Assembly: GCA_029778235.1 (NCBI GenBank)
Contig: JAKOQS010000141.1
Coordinates: 1-51,492 of the forward strand
Source of the DNA: Chloroflexota bacterium
GTDB lineage: Bacteria; Chloroflexota; Limnocylindria; Limnocylindrales; CSP1-4
Reading direction: 5' to 3'
Length of the DNA stretch: 51,492 nucleotides
This document shows positions 39,313 to 47,140 of this stretch, piece after piece. The number at the start of each line of letters is the position of its first letter. Position 1 is the first letter of the stretch. Made by a program: the position numbers and the translations under genes. The notes beneath the pieces are model-generated. The model searched no databases, was not told the origin of the DNA, and saw only the letters and a program-made list of their open reading frames with translations.

Positions 39313-39954
39313 TCATGCGTCCGGCCTCCGCGTCTCGTCGGCGGTGCCCGGGATGCGGACGACGCGCGGCTGCGCGGCGGTCTCGGACGGGTCCGGCCCC
39401 TTCGCGGCCTCGGCCTCCTCCTCCGCGAGCGCCACGCGCAGGCTCTCCCGCGCCCGCGTGAGGAGCGCCCGCGCGGCCACGTGGCTCACGCCGAGCGCCG
39501 CCGCGAGCTCCTGGCCCGTGAGGTCGTTGAGCTCGGAGAGCAGCAACGCCGCGCGCTGCCGCTCCGGGATGCGCGCGAGCGCGCGCTCGAGCGACGACGA
39601 CAGCCTCGCGTCCATGGCGAGGCGCTCCGCGGACGGCGCGGAGCCGCGCGACTCGCCGGTCCAGGGGAGGAAGCGGACGATCCGGCGGCGGCGCAGCTCG
39701 TCGAGCGCGAGGTTGTAGGCGATCCGGAAGAGCCACGGTCGCGCCTTCGACGCGTCCTCGAGGGTGTCGAGGCTCCGATACGCGCGGACGAACGTGTCCT
39801 GCGTCAGGTCGGCGGCGAGCTCGGGGTCCCGGACCATCCGCGAGAGGTACGTATGGATCTCCGTCGAATGCAGCGCGAAGAGCTCCTCGACCCGGGCGCG
39901 CGCGTCGTGGCCGCCCTGGCCGGGGGGAACGTCGGGCCGCCGTCGACCGGTCAT
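39313..39954 (-). CDS. ECF-type RNA polymerase sigma factor
   Basis: 213 residues. Region 2: DLTQDTFVRAYRSLDTLED with ARPWLFRIAYNLALDELRRR. Region 4: RIPERQRAALLLSELNDLTG followed by LGVSHVAARALLTRARESLR, a helix-turn-helix. The linker between has GESRGSAPSAER. The adjacent membrane-anchored ZAS protein is its presumed anti-sigma factor. The acidic C-terminal tail is dispensable-looking. The ATG at 39954 is the first in frame; no strong ribosome-binding site is visible. Confidence 0.92.
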   Translation of the reverse strand: MTGRRRPDVPPGQGGHDARARVEELFALHSTEIHTYLSRMVRDPELAADLTQDTFVRAYRSLDTLEDASKARPWLFRIAYNLALDELRRRRIVRFLPWTGESRGSAPSAERLAMDARLSSSLERALARIPERQRAALLLSELNDLTGQELAAALGVSHVAARALLTRARESLRVALAEEEAEAAKGPDPSETAAQPRVVRIPGTADETRRPDA

Positions 39955-40074
39955 CGGCGGCGTCGCTCCGATGGCATGACGGAGGAACCGGCGCGGATGT
40001 GACGGGCGAGCCCATCTGCGATGGCCACGGCGCGCGCCGCTCCGGCCATCCCCGGCCGTCCGCCATCCCCGGTC

Positions 40075-40093
40075 CGGGGGCGCCGGGCCCCCG
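40075..40093 (-). terminator. Possible terminator after the GalT-like gene
   Basis: CGGGGGC and GCCCCCG pair around a 5-nt loop, 19 nt past the stop of the GalT-like gene and 120 nt before the sigma-factor start. Confidence 0.4.
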
Positions 40094-40111
40094 CCGGCGT
40101 GCTCAGCCCGC

Positions 40112-41107
40112 TCATCGGTCGGCCTCCCCCGCCGTCGCCGCCGACGCCCGGAGAAGCTCCTCGACCGCCTCCTCGGGGGCCACCGGGTTGACGGGCAGGC
40201 CGGTCCCGAGCTCCAGGCCCGCGATCTCGCGCAGCCGCGGATGGATCTCCCAGTGCCAGTGGTAGGTCTGGTCCACGCGCTCGTTGAGCGGCGCCGTGTG
40301 GAGCACCAGGTTGTACGGGGGGTCGTCGAGGGCCGCCAGCCGGCGGAGCACGGACCGGAGGACGCCGGCCAGCGCCTCCACGTCGGCGTCCGTGGCACGC
40401 CCGAAGTCCGCCTCGTGCCGGCGCGGCACGATCCAGACCTCGAAGGGCGAGCGAGAGGCGAACGGGGCGTAGGCGATCGCGAAGGCGTCCTCGTGGACGA
40501 TCCGGTCCCGGCGCTCGGGCTCCACCCGGACGGCCCGGCAGTAGGGGCACTCGCGCTCGCGGATGAGGAAGCGCGCCGCGCCCCCGATCTCCTCCCCCAC
40601 CCGGTGCGGCACCTGGGGCAGGTCGTACAGGTCCAGGCACAGGTGGTTGGTCCGTGCCCCCGCCTGCGCGCCCCAGTTCTGGAGCACCTGCATGTACTCG
40701 GTGTGGCCGGCGGCCGCGGCCTCCGCCACGGCGTCGCGCGCGAGCCCCAGCATCCCGGCGATGACCGCGTGGCCGGCGGCGTGGAGCGGCCGGTGCTCCC
40801 CGGGCGGGGCGACGATCGTCCGCCAGCTGCCCGCCGCCTTCGCCTTCGCGAGGGCCACCTGGACGAGGTCGCGATCCCGGTCGCGCGACTCGTCCTCGGT
40901 GCCGACGACGTCGAACGCATAGTCCTTCAGGATCCGCATCCGCACCCCGTCGCCGGCGGGCAGGCGGCAGTTCTGGCAGTCACCGCCGTCGGGCGCGGGC
41001 TCGGCAGCGAGGGCGAAGCGGCGCCGGTCGAACGCGCGGTCCACCACCGTGGCGACCCACCAGCCGGTCACCTCGTCCTTGCGGAGCTCGAACAGGCCGG
41101 CGCTCAT
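40112..41107 (-). CDS. Galactose-1-phosphate uridylyltransferase-like protein with altered active site
   Basis: 331 residues of the HIT/GalT superfamily. Zinc-type Cys pairs appear as CQNC (N-terminal) and CPYC (about 190). The C-terminal half retains YHWHWEIHPR and EFGTGLPVNP-like sequence (LELGTGLPVNPVAPEEAVE), as in thermophilic GalT. The N-half active site, normally GAS-x-x-H-x-H-x-Q with the second His as nucleophile, reads GARTNHLCLD: His155, Cys157, Asp159. Uridylyl transfer by the usual mechanism is therefore doubtful. It starts by ATGA overlap with lipB. Possibly a nucleotide hydrolase or transferase with another mechanism. Confidence 0.75.
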   Translation of the reverse strand: MSAGLFELRKDEVTGWWVATVVDRAFDRRRFALAAEPAPDGGDCQNCRLPAGDGVRMRILKDYAFDVVGTEDESRDRDRDLVQVALAKAKAAGSWRTIVAPPGEHRPLHAAGHAVIAGMLGLARDAVAEAAAAGHTEYMQVLQNWGAQAGARTNHLCLDLYDLPQVPHRVGEEIGGAARFLIRERECPYCRAVRVEPERRDRIVHEDAFAIAYAPFASRSPFEVWIVPRRHEADFGRATDADVEALAGVLRSVLRRLAALDDPPYNLVLHTAPLNERVDQTYHWHWEIHPRLREIAGLELGTGLPVNPVAPEEAVEELLRASAATAGEADR

Positions 41108-42093
41108 CGGGCGGCTCCGGCCGGGGCGGGCATGGCGGCGGCAGCGTCGCCGGCAGCGGCCGCAGACGAGTCGGCGGCGGGGTCGACCCCGCCGGCCGTG
41201 CCCGTGTCGGCGGCCTCGGCGGTCCCGGCCGCGGCGGCCGCTGCATCAAGGGTCGCGCCCACCCGCGAGAGCTCGGCCTCAAGCGAGGCGCGCTCCGCCA
41301 CGGCGTCGGCCGCGGGCGGGAGGTCGCCCGTCAGCTCGGCGTCGAGCTCCCGCGCCAGCGCCCGCGCGAACCACTCGCCGGCCCGGCCGACGACGGCGGT
41401 GGTCGGCGGCTCTGCCGTCCGGCCCAGTTCCTCCGCGATCGAGGTCGAGATGATGCCGGGCATCCCGCACGGGTCGATCAGGTCGAAGTCCCGCAGGTCC
41501 GTGTCCACGTTCAACGCGATCCCGTGGTACGTGACGCCCTTCTCCACCCGGACCCCGAGCGCGCCGATCTTCCGCGGCGCCGGGGTCCCGACCGCGCACC
41601 AGCAGCCCGGATGGCCCTCCCGCCGGTCGGCGACGACGCCCTCGATCGCGCAGGCGTCGATCATGGCGGCCTCCAGCGCGCGGACGTACGGCTTGAGCAG
41701 GAGGCGGCGGTCGGCGAGCCGGACGATCGGGTACGCAACGAGTTGACCGGGTCCGTGGTACGTGACCTCCCCGCCGCGCTCGACGCGGATCACCTCGATC
41801 CCCCGCGCCCGCAGCTCCCTCGGCGTCGCGCGGACGTGCGTCTCGTCGGCGTGCTTCCCGAGGGTGAGCACCGGGTCATGCTCGAGGAGGATGAGCTGGT
41901 CGGGGATCAGGCCAGCAGCGCGTGCGCGTGCGGCGCGATGCTGGAGGTCCCAGGCATCGCGATACGCGACCCGTCCGAGCCATCGGACCCGAAGAGGAGT
42001 GTGCGAGGCCGACGACGTGGCCGCGCCGGACTCCTCCACCGGCGCCCGGGCGTCGGACCGGTCGGGCGCGGGACCGGTCGCGAGGCGCTCCAC
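41104..42093 (-). CDS. lipB: Lipoyl(octanoyl) transferase with an Ala-rich C-terminal extension
   Basis: 329 residues. The LipB core shows RGGEVTYHGPGQLVAYPI, RKIGALGVRVEKGVTYHGIALNV with the catalytic Lys (about 174) and DPCGMPG with the catalytic Cys (about 208). It moves octanoyl from acyl carrier protein to lipoate-dependent enzyme subunits. Typical LipB is 210-250 residues; residues about 245-329 form an extra tail that becomes almost pure Ala/Gly/Asp. The GTG at 42093 is placed because TATCGT lies exactly 6 nt upstream. No lipA is adjacent. Its stop overlaps the GalT-like start. Confidence 0.92.
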   Translation of the reverse strand: MERLATGPAPDRSDARAPVEESGAATSSASHTPLRVRWLGRVAYRDAWDLQHRAARARAAGLIPDQLILLEHDPVLTLGKHADETHVRATPRELRARGIEVIRVERGGEVTYHGPGQLVAYPIVRLADRRLLLKPYVRALEAAMIDACAIEGVVADRREGHPGCWCAVGTPAPRKIGALGVRVEKGVTYHGIALNVDTDLRDFDLIDPCGMPGIISTSIAEELGRTAEPPTTAVVGRAGEWFARALARELDAELTGDLPPAADAVAERASLEAELSRVGATLDAAAAAAGTAEAADTGTAGGVDPAADSSAAAAGDAAAAMPAPAGAAR

Positions 42094-42099
42094 GCCGCC

Positions 42100-42105
42100 A
42101 CGATA
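42100..42105 (-). promoter_or_regulatory. -10 element TATCGT, leaderless-type
   Basis: TATCGT, 6 nt, then the GTG start of lipB; no ribosome-binding site. Confidence 0.55.
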
Positions 42106-42676
42106 GCACCGAAGCCTCGCGTTCCCCTGAAGGGCCCGGCCCAGGCGGAAGGGCGGTGGTCCCGGCCGCCGGGCCTCGTCGGCCACGGGCGGGCGCCGTC
42201 CGCGACGGACCCCAGCCGGGTCGTGCAGTCCGCGGCATCGGAGCGAGCGGCGTCGGGAATGTCGCGCCCGGCGGTGCGGCCGGGGACGGGCCGGGGCGCC
42301 CGTGAGGGCGGTCCAGGCGCGGACGCGGGCGGGGACGGGCTGGGCGCCCAGCGACGTCCTGTCACCGTCGATCGCGTCCTTGCTGCGGTCGCCGGGTCCG
42401 CACGTGCCCTGCCGGAACCCCCCGATGATCCGCCCCTCCGTCCGGCGGCCGATCGGTGCCGCCGTGGGCATGCCCGGGCGGGTGGGACGACCCGCCCGGG
42501 AGGGCGTCGCTGGGCCCCTTCCCGGGGCGCGGCCCGGCGGGGCGGCCGCGACGCAGGCGCCGAGTGTCGCGGGGCGCCGGACGCGTGTCAAGGATCCCGG
42601 ACCAAGGACCCACGTTGGTGTCGAGGGCTGAGCGGAGTGTCTCTGGCAGGCCGTTCGGACTGGCGGCCCGACGCTC
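42106..42676. other. Long intergenic region without a supported gene
   Basis: These 571 bases upstream of lipB hold only Arg/Pro-rich shadow frames. The one clear structure is the hairpin at 42473-42500. No tRNA or known RNA was recognised. Confidence 0.5.
42473..42500 (-). terminator. Hairpin downstream of the collagen-like gene
   Basis: An 11-bp perfect stem (42473-42483 with 42490-42500) with loop GGGACG, about 180 nt past the collagen-like gene stop. No T tract. Confidence 0.45.
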
Positions 42677-43249
42677 TCAGGTGACGCAGACCGCGCCGAC
42701 CGTGAAGGTCACGGTCGACAGGTTGGGCGCCGTCACCATCCACGTCGCCTGGACCCTGTCGGCGAAGACGCGCGTGCCGCGCAGGGGGTACTTCCCGTCG
42801 TCGGCGGGACCGGCTGTCACGTCACCCCAGCCGCCGACCGCGGTCGTCCCGACCGGGCACCAGACCGACGCGGTGAGGGTCGGCCCGACGACCACGATCG
42901 TCCCGGGCGCGAACCCGAAGGGCACCTCGAGCCGCACGGCGGACGCTGCGGCCGACGGGCCCTGGGGCCCCGTCGGCCCGACCGGCCCGGTCGCGCCCAC
43001 AGGTCCCTGTGGCCCGGCCGGCCCAGTGGGCCCCATCGGCCCGACGCTGCCCCAGTTCACGAGGCGCCCGCCTCCCGGGAGCTTGCACTGGGCGGTGTCG
43101 CCCATCCGGACGTTGCCGTAGACGTCGTAGCAGGCGTAGAGGGTCGCGGGGTTCGAGGCGGCGACGGTGCCGCCGGCGCCGACCGCGAGGAGGGCGACCG
43201 CGGCCGCCCCGACGGCGAGCACGCGGATGCGTGGACGGAGCGCAGGCAT
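42677..43249 (-). CDS. Secreted protein with a collagen-like Gly-X-Y segment
   Basis: 190 residues. A signal peptide (about 1-30: RIRVLAVGAAAVALLAVGAG, cut near TVAASN) is followed by NPATLYACYDVYGNVRMGDT with Cys pairs, then GPMGPTGPAGPQGPVGATGP and further triplets (about 10 Gly-X-Y units, residues 72-100), and a C-terminal beta-rich domain ending FTVGAVCVT. The pattern ACYDxxGNVRM followed by collagen repeats is common in actinobacterial and Chloroflexi surface proteins. AGGAGG precedes the ATG. It probably trimerises at the cell surface. Confidence 0.85.
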   Translation of the reverse strand: MPALRPRIRVLAVGAAAVALLAVGAGGTVAASNPATLYACYDVYGNVRMGDTAQCKLPGGGRLVNWGSVGPMGPTGPAGPQGPVGATGPVGPTGPQGPSAAASAVRLEVPFGFAPGTIVVVGPTLTASVWCPVGTTAVGGWGDVTAGPADDGKYPLRGTRVFADRVQATWMVTAPNLSTVTFTVGAVCVT

Positions 43250-43426
43250 CGATGCCTCCTCGGATCGTCGCAGGACCGCCCGCGGAGCACCTCGTCCACG
43301 ACCGCGGCCCACGAGCGAGGGTGCGGCCGCTCGCCGTCGTCGCCATCCGTGATTCCACGGGAAGATCGTGCCGGCCGCCGGGTCGCCCGGTTCCGGCGCG
43401 CGTTGTGGCCGGCCCTCCGGCGTCGG

Positions 43427-44335
43427 TCAGCCGGGATGGGCGTCCATGAACGCCTCGACCGTCGGCCGGTCCGGCAGCCCCGCCTGCCCGCCCGACCGTG
43501 TCGCCGTGAGCGCGCCGACCGCGCTGGCGAGTCGGACCCGCGCCGGCAGGTCGAGCCCGGTCGCGAGGCCCGCGGCGTACGCACCGTGGAAGGCGTCGCC
43601 GCAGCCCGTCGTGTCCACGACCGTCACCGGGAACGCCGGGCGATGCGCGGGGACGGCCGTCGCATCGGGACCGAGCCACCACGCACCCTCGGCGCCCGCG
43701 GTAAGGACCACCGTCCGGCCCGGCGCACGCAGTCCGCGAAGGATCGCGTCGGGATCCCTCGCCCCCGTGAGCCTCGCGCCGAACGCCACCGGGATGACGA
43801 GGTGGTCCACGAGGGCGAGCAGGTCCGGGAAGCGCGGGTGCTCGGCGCGCTCGAGGTCCCCGACGACCGGGATCCCGGCGGCGCGCGCGACCCGCGCGGC
43901 GCGCACGCAGGCGGGCACGCGCACGTGGTCGACCATGAGCACGCGCGTGCTGCGGACCACGTCCGGGGTCGGCGCCAGCTCGGCCGCGACGAGCGCACCC
44001 GACGGATCCGAGTAGACGATCCGCCTGCCGTCGGGGTCGACGACGATGATCGACCTGCCCGGTCCGGCCTGCGGGAGCCGGGCCGCGTGGGCGACGTCCA
44101 CCCCCTCCGAGGCGAGCGTGCGCAGGACGAAGTCCGACAGGTCGTCCGTGCCCAGGACGCCCGCGTATCCGGCGCGGACCCCGAGTCGGGCCGCGGCGAC
44201 CAGGGCTGTCGCGGCCAGCCCGCCGCATGCACGCTCGGAGCCCGTGACACGGACCTTGCCGTCGGCCTCGGGGAGGTGCGGGACGCGCAGGATGTCGTCC
44301 ACCGCGGCGATGCCGATGCCGAGCACGTCGTACAC
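43427..44335 (-). CDS. PfkB-family carbohydrate kinase
   Basis: 302 residues. N-terminal DVLGIGIAAVDDIL and CGGLAATALVAAARLG, and the C-terminal signature VVDTTGCGDAFHGAYAAGLA with the catalytic Asp and anion-hole Gly residues identify the ribokinase/PfkB family. Members phosphorylate sugars, nucleosides or related compounds; substrate unknown, although GIAAVDDIL suggests the sulfofructose/KDG-like group. GTG start 6 nt after TACGCT. A palindrome array lies 100-350 bp upstream. Confidence 0.85.
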   Translation of the reverse strand: MYDVLGIGIAAVDDILRVPHLPEADGKVRVTGSERACGGLAATALVAAARLGVRAGYAGVLGTDDLSDFVLRTLASEGVDVAHAARLPQAGPGRSIIVVDPDGRRIVYSDPSGALVAAELAPTPDVVRSTRVLMVDHVRVPACVRAARVARAAGIPVVGDLERAEHPRFPDLLALVDHLVIPVAFGARLTGARDPDAILRGLRAPGRTVVLTAGAEGAWWLGPDATAVPAHRPAFPVTVVDTTGCGDAFHGAYAAGLATGLDLPARVRLASAVGALTATRSGGQAGLPDRPTVEAFMDAHPG

Positions 44336-44341
44336 CCGCCG

Positions 44342-44347
44342 AGCGTA
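44342..44347 (-). promoter_or_regulatory. -10 element TACGCT, leaderless-type
   Basis: TACGCT, 6 nt, then the GTG start of the PfkB gene. Confidence 0.55.
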
Positions 44348-44809
44348 GCGGAGCCGCGGTCCGGTGGATGACGGCGCCGCGCGACGCGCGGCGCCGGCGG
44401 GCCGGGAGGGGCCGGGAGCGCAGGCCGGCGTGGCAGGGCGTTTGCACGTGGTGAAGGCGGACGGACCTTCCGGCGGTCCGGGACGACATCGGCGTGCCCG
44501 ATCCGTGCACCCGGTGAAAGACCCCTGCAGATGCGACCTCCATGCCGCCCGGCCTGCCGTCCGGGAGGGTCATGTGCCGCGTGTCCACGCCCCGCGGGCC
44601 CCCGCTCCGAACGGTTCCTCTCACCGGGTGAGAACGAGCGGCCAGTGCTTTCACCACGTGAAGACCGCCGCCCGGGGTCTTCACGGGGTGAAAGAGATCG
44701 GCATGGCGACGGCGGGCGGACGCTCATCTGCCCGTGGGCCGAGCGACGCGTGCGGCCCGCCTCGCGGCCCCTGCGACACCCAGCGGCCGCGCGCGAAGCC
44801 CGGTCGTCG
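44348..44809. other. Intergenic region holding the palindrome array
   Basis: No gene is supported here. Apart from the five palindromes (44442-44694) there is nothing I recognise. A plus-strand frame crosses all five sites in phase and reads His-x-Val-Lys at each, but its composition elsewhere is not protein-like. Confidence 0.5.
44442..44694. repeat. Array of five palindromes, core CAC-N3-GTG
   Basis: Centres at 44449, 44512, 44626, 44656 and 44686. The last two read TTTCACCACGTGAAG and CTTCACGGGGTGAAAG; site 3 is TCTCACCGGGTGAGA; sites 1 and 2 have good right halves (GTGAAG, GTGAAAG). Sites 3, 4 and 5 are exactly 30 bp apart. This looks like an operator array for a dimeric regulator upstream of the PfkB gene. 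Confidence 0.75.
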
Positions 44810-47140
44810 TCAGGAGACGACCGGGATCTCCACCCGGACGACAGTGGGCCCGCCGGGCGGGCTGGAGAGGGTGAGGCGCCCATCGAGCGCTTCGACCCGG
44901 TCGCGCAGCCCTGCGAGCCCGCCGCCGGGGGTCACGGCGGCGCCGCCCGCGCCATCGTCGGCGACCTCTACGACGAGGACGGCCGGAGCGACATGTCGGT
45001 CGGATGCGCCCATGGCCCAGGAAGGGGCGCCCTGCGGCCACGCCGCGCCGCCCCAGGTCGGGGCCGTGGCGTCCTGCGGCCACGCCGAGGTGGAAGCGCC
45101 GGGCGCGGCGGTGGAGGCCGGACCGGCTGGCCACATGGGCCTCCACGGACCGCCGGGAGCCGCCGAGCCGGATGAGGCGCCGGCGAGCGGGGATCCGTGC
45201 TCACCGGGTGCTGCGGGCACGACGGGGTGCGCAGGCGCGCCCACGGATCCGGGCACACCCGGGGATCCGGGCGCGCCCGGCGCCGCCGGCGAGACCGTGC
45301 CCCAGACGGCCGCAGCCGCCTCAGGCACGGGCGGCACCGCGACCGATCCCGGCACCGCAGGCGCGGGCGGCACCGCGGCCGCTCCCGGCACCGCGGCCGC
45401 TTCCGCCGCCGCAGGCACGCTCGCCGTCCCGGGCTCTCCGAGCGTCCCGGCCACGTCCGCTGCCCCGGCTACAGCCGACCCTCCTCGCATCAGCCGCAGC
45501 GTCACCGACGCGTGGGACGCCCCGCTGTGCTTCGCCACGTTCGCGAGCGACTCGGCCACGACGAAGTAGGCGGCACGCTCCACCGACGCGGGCAGCCGCT
45601 GGCCGTCCGCCAGGCCGCTGTCCACCGTCGTCGGCACGGGGCAGTTGCCCGCCACCGCGCCGAGCGCCGCGACGAGTCCGCGATCGAGCAGGATCGACGG
45701 CGCCGTCCCCCGGACCAGGTCGCGCAGCTCCGCGAGCGCGAGGCGCGCCTGTTCACGGGCGTCGGCGACCAGCTGCCGGGCGGAGTCCGGGTCGGACGCC
45801 AGGCGGTCCTCCGCCAGTCCAAGATCGATCGAGAGCATGACCAGGCGCTGCTGGGCACCGTCGTGGAGGTCGCGCTCGATCCGCCGGAGCTCGCTGGCCT
45901 CCAGCTCCAGGGCCGCTGACCGGCTCCCGCGCAGGCGCTCGACGTCCTGGCGGAGCGCCACGGTCGGGTCCACGCAGAGCAGTCCCGCGACCACCGCCCG
46001 ATGCAGGCGCATGAGGCCGCGGCCGGTCGACGATGCGACCGGCACGAGCAGCAGGCCCACGAGGAGCGCGAACAGGGACGCCGCGAATGCCGAGCCGGAG
46101 ACGTCGATCACCGCCCCGGCCGCGACGCCGAGCCGATCCGAGATCCGCTCGAACGCTCCCGACGTGGACAGTACCGCGACGACCGCCGGCGCCATGATCA
46201 GGACCAGCGCCGCACTCCAGAGGACGAGGACGACGCCGAGCTCCAGCATCGCCAGCGGGAAGAGCACGAGGACGTACACGACGTCGCGCCACCGGTTCAC
46301 GTCGAGGAACTGCGTCTCGCCCCAGGCCCGCAGCCATGCCCCGTACGGGCTGCGCGGCAGGCCGTCGTACGGCCGGTAGAGGTGGGCCACGAGTGGTCGG
46401 CCGTCCACGAGCGTCATCCGCCACCGCTCCTCCCGGGCGATCAGGCGAGAGGCCTCGATGCCCAGGGCGACGATCGGGATCCCCACGAGCCAGATGAGGA
46501 GCGACCCACCCGTCGAGAACAGGAAGGACAGCAGGCTGATGGCGATGACCGCGACGCCGAACCCGAGGAGGATCGCGAAGAGAGCGAGCCAGGTGGCGGC
46601 CTCCACGGGGCTTCGCAGGAACCCACGCACGAGCGAGCCCACGCGGGCGCGCGTGAGGGTGGGCTGGCCGTGTGCCGTGGAGGCGGCCGGGGGCCAGGCG
46701 GCCGGGGGCAGGGGCGCGGCGGGCGATGCTGGCCGGGTCGGGGGCGGAGCCGGCCAGGCGGGCGACGAGACCGGAAGGCCGTCCGGGGCGGGCCGCCAGC
46801 CGGGAGCGGGTGCCGGGAACCCGGGCACGGAGGCCGGCCCTGGGAGCGGAGGGGCGGCCGGGGCGGGGCCGGCAGGGCCCGCGCCGGCCGCGAGAGGCAC
46901 GGGAGAGGCGGGAGCAGTGGCCGCGGGGGCGGCAGGGGCCGCGGCCGGGCCCGGGGCGGCTGAGGCGGCGCCAACACCAGGGGCCGCGGCCGGGGACGAG
47001 CCGGGACGCGACCCCGCGGCCGGGGCGGCGTCGTCGCGCGGATCCGCGGTGCCGCTCATCGGCCCGACCCTACCACCCGCATCGGGCGCCGGGACAGGCC
47101 CGGTGCCCGATGCGGTGCCTCGTCCCGCGGCATCGCTCAC
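44810..47140 (-). CDS. NarL-type membrane sensor histidine kinase with low-complexity insertions
   Basis: 776 residues. Residues 1-165 are Pro/Ala-rich; four to six membrane helices lie at about 183-235 and 295-370; then HisKA_3 with RRIERDLHDGAQQRLVMLSI (phosphoacceptor His about 425). The ATPase N-box is AESLANVAKHSGAS (about 535) and the G boxes DDGAGGAAVTPGGGLAGLRDRV come near the C-terminus. Between them sit about 160 residues of Ala/Pro/Gly-rich sequence, inside the ATP-binding domain. The GTG start overlaps the upstream gene stop (GTGA). It would phosphorylate a LuxR-type regulator, perhaps the one at 50243. Confidence 0.88.
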   Translation of the reverse strand: MSDAAGRGTASGTGPVPAPDAGGRVGPMSGTADPRDDAAPAAGSRPGSSPAAAPGVGAASAAPGPAAAPAAPAATAPASPVPLAAGAGPAGPAPAAPPLPGPASVPGFPAPAPGWRPAPDGLPVSSPAWPAPPPTRPASPAAPLPPAAWPPAASTAHGQPTLTRARVGSLVRGFLRSPVEAATWLALFAILLGFGVAVIAISLLSFLFSTGGSLLIWLVGIPIVALGIEASRLIAREERWRMTLVDGRPLVAHLYRPYDGLPRSPYGAWLRAWGETQFLDVNRWRDVVYVLVLFPLAMLELGVVLVLWSAALVLIMAPAVVAVLSTSGAFERISDRLGVAAGAVIDVSGSAFAASLFALLVGLLLVPVASSTGRGLMRLHRAVVAGLLCVDPTVALRQDVERLRGSRSAALELEASELRRIERDLHDGAQQRLVMLSIDLGLAEDRLASDPDSARQLVADAREQARLALAELRDLVRGTAPSILLDRGLVAALGAVAGNCPVPTTVDSGLADGQRLPASVERAAYFVVAESLANVAKHSGASHASVTLRLMRGGSAVAGAADVAGTLGEPGTASVPAAAEAAAVPGAAAVPPAPAVPGSVAVPPVPEAAAAVWGTVSPAAPGAPGSPGVPGSVGAPAHPVVPAAPGEHGSPLAGASSGSAAPGGPWRPMWPAGPASTAAPGASTSAWPQDATAPTWGGAAWPQGAPSWAMGASDRHVAPAVLVVEVADDGAGGAAVTPGGGLAGLRDRVEALDGRLTLSSPPGGPTVVRVEIPVVS

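Noticed and set aside
42106-42676. Plus-strand ORF of 109 codons in the gap before lipB
   Set aside because: No ribosome-binding site or leaderless box; Arg/Pro/Gly-biased product without domain features.
44621-44694. CRISPR array (30-bp period)
   Set aside because: Only the 15-bp palindromic cores are shared; there is no 25-40-bp repeat, no unique spacer pattern and no cas gene.
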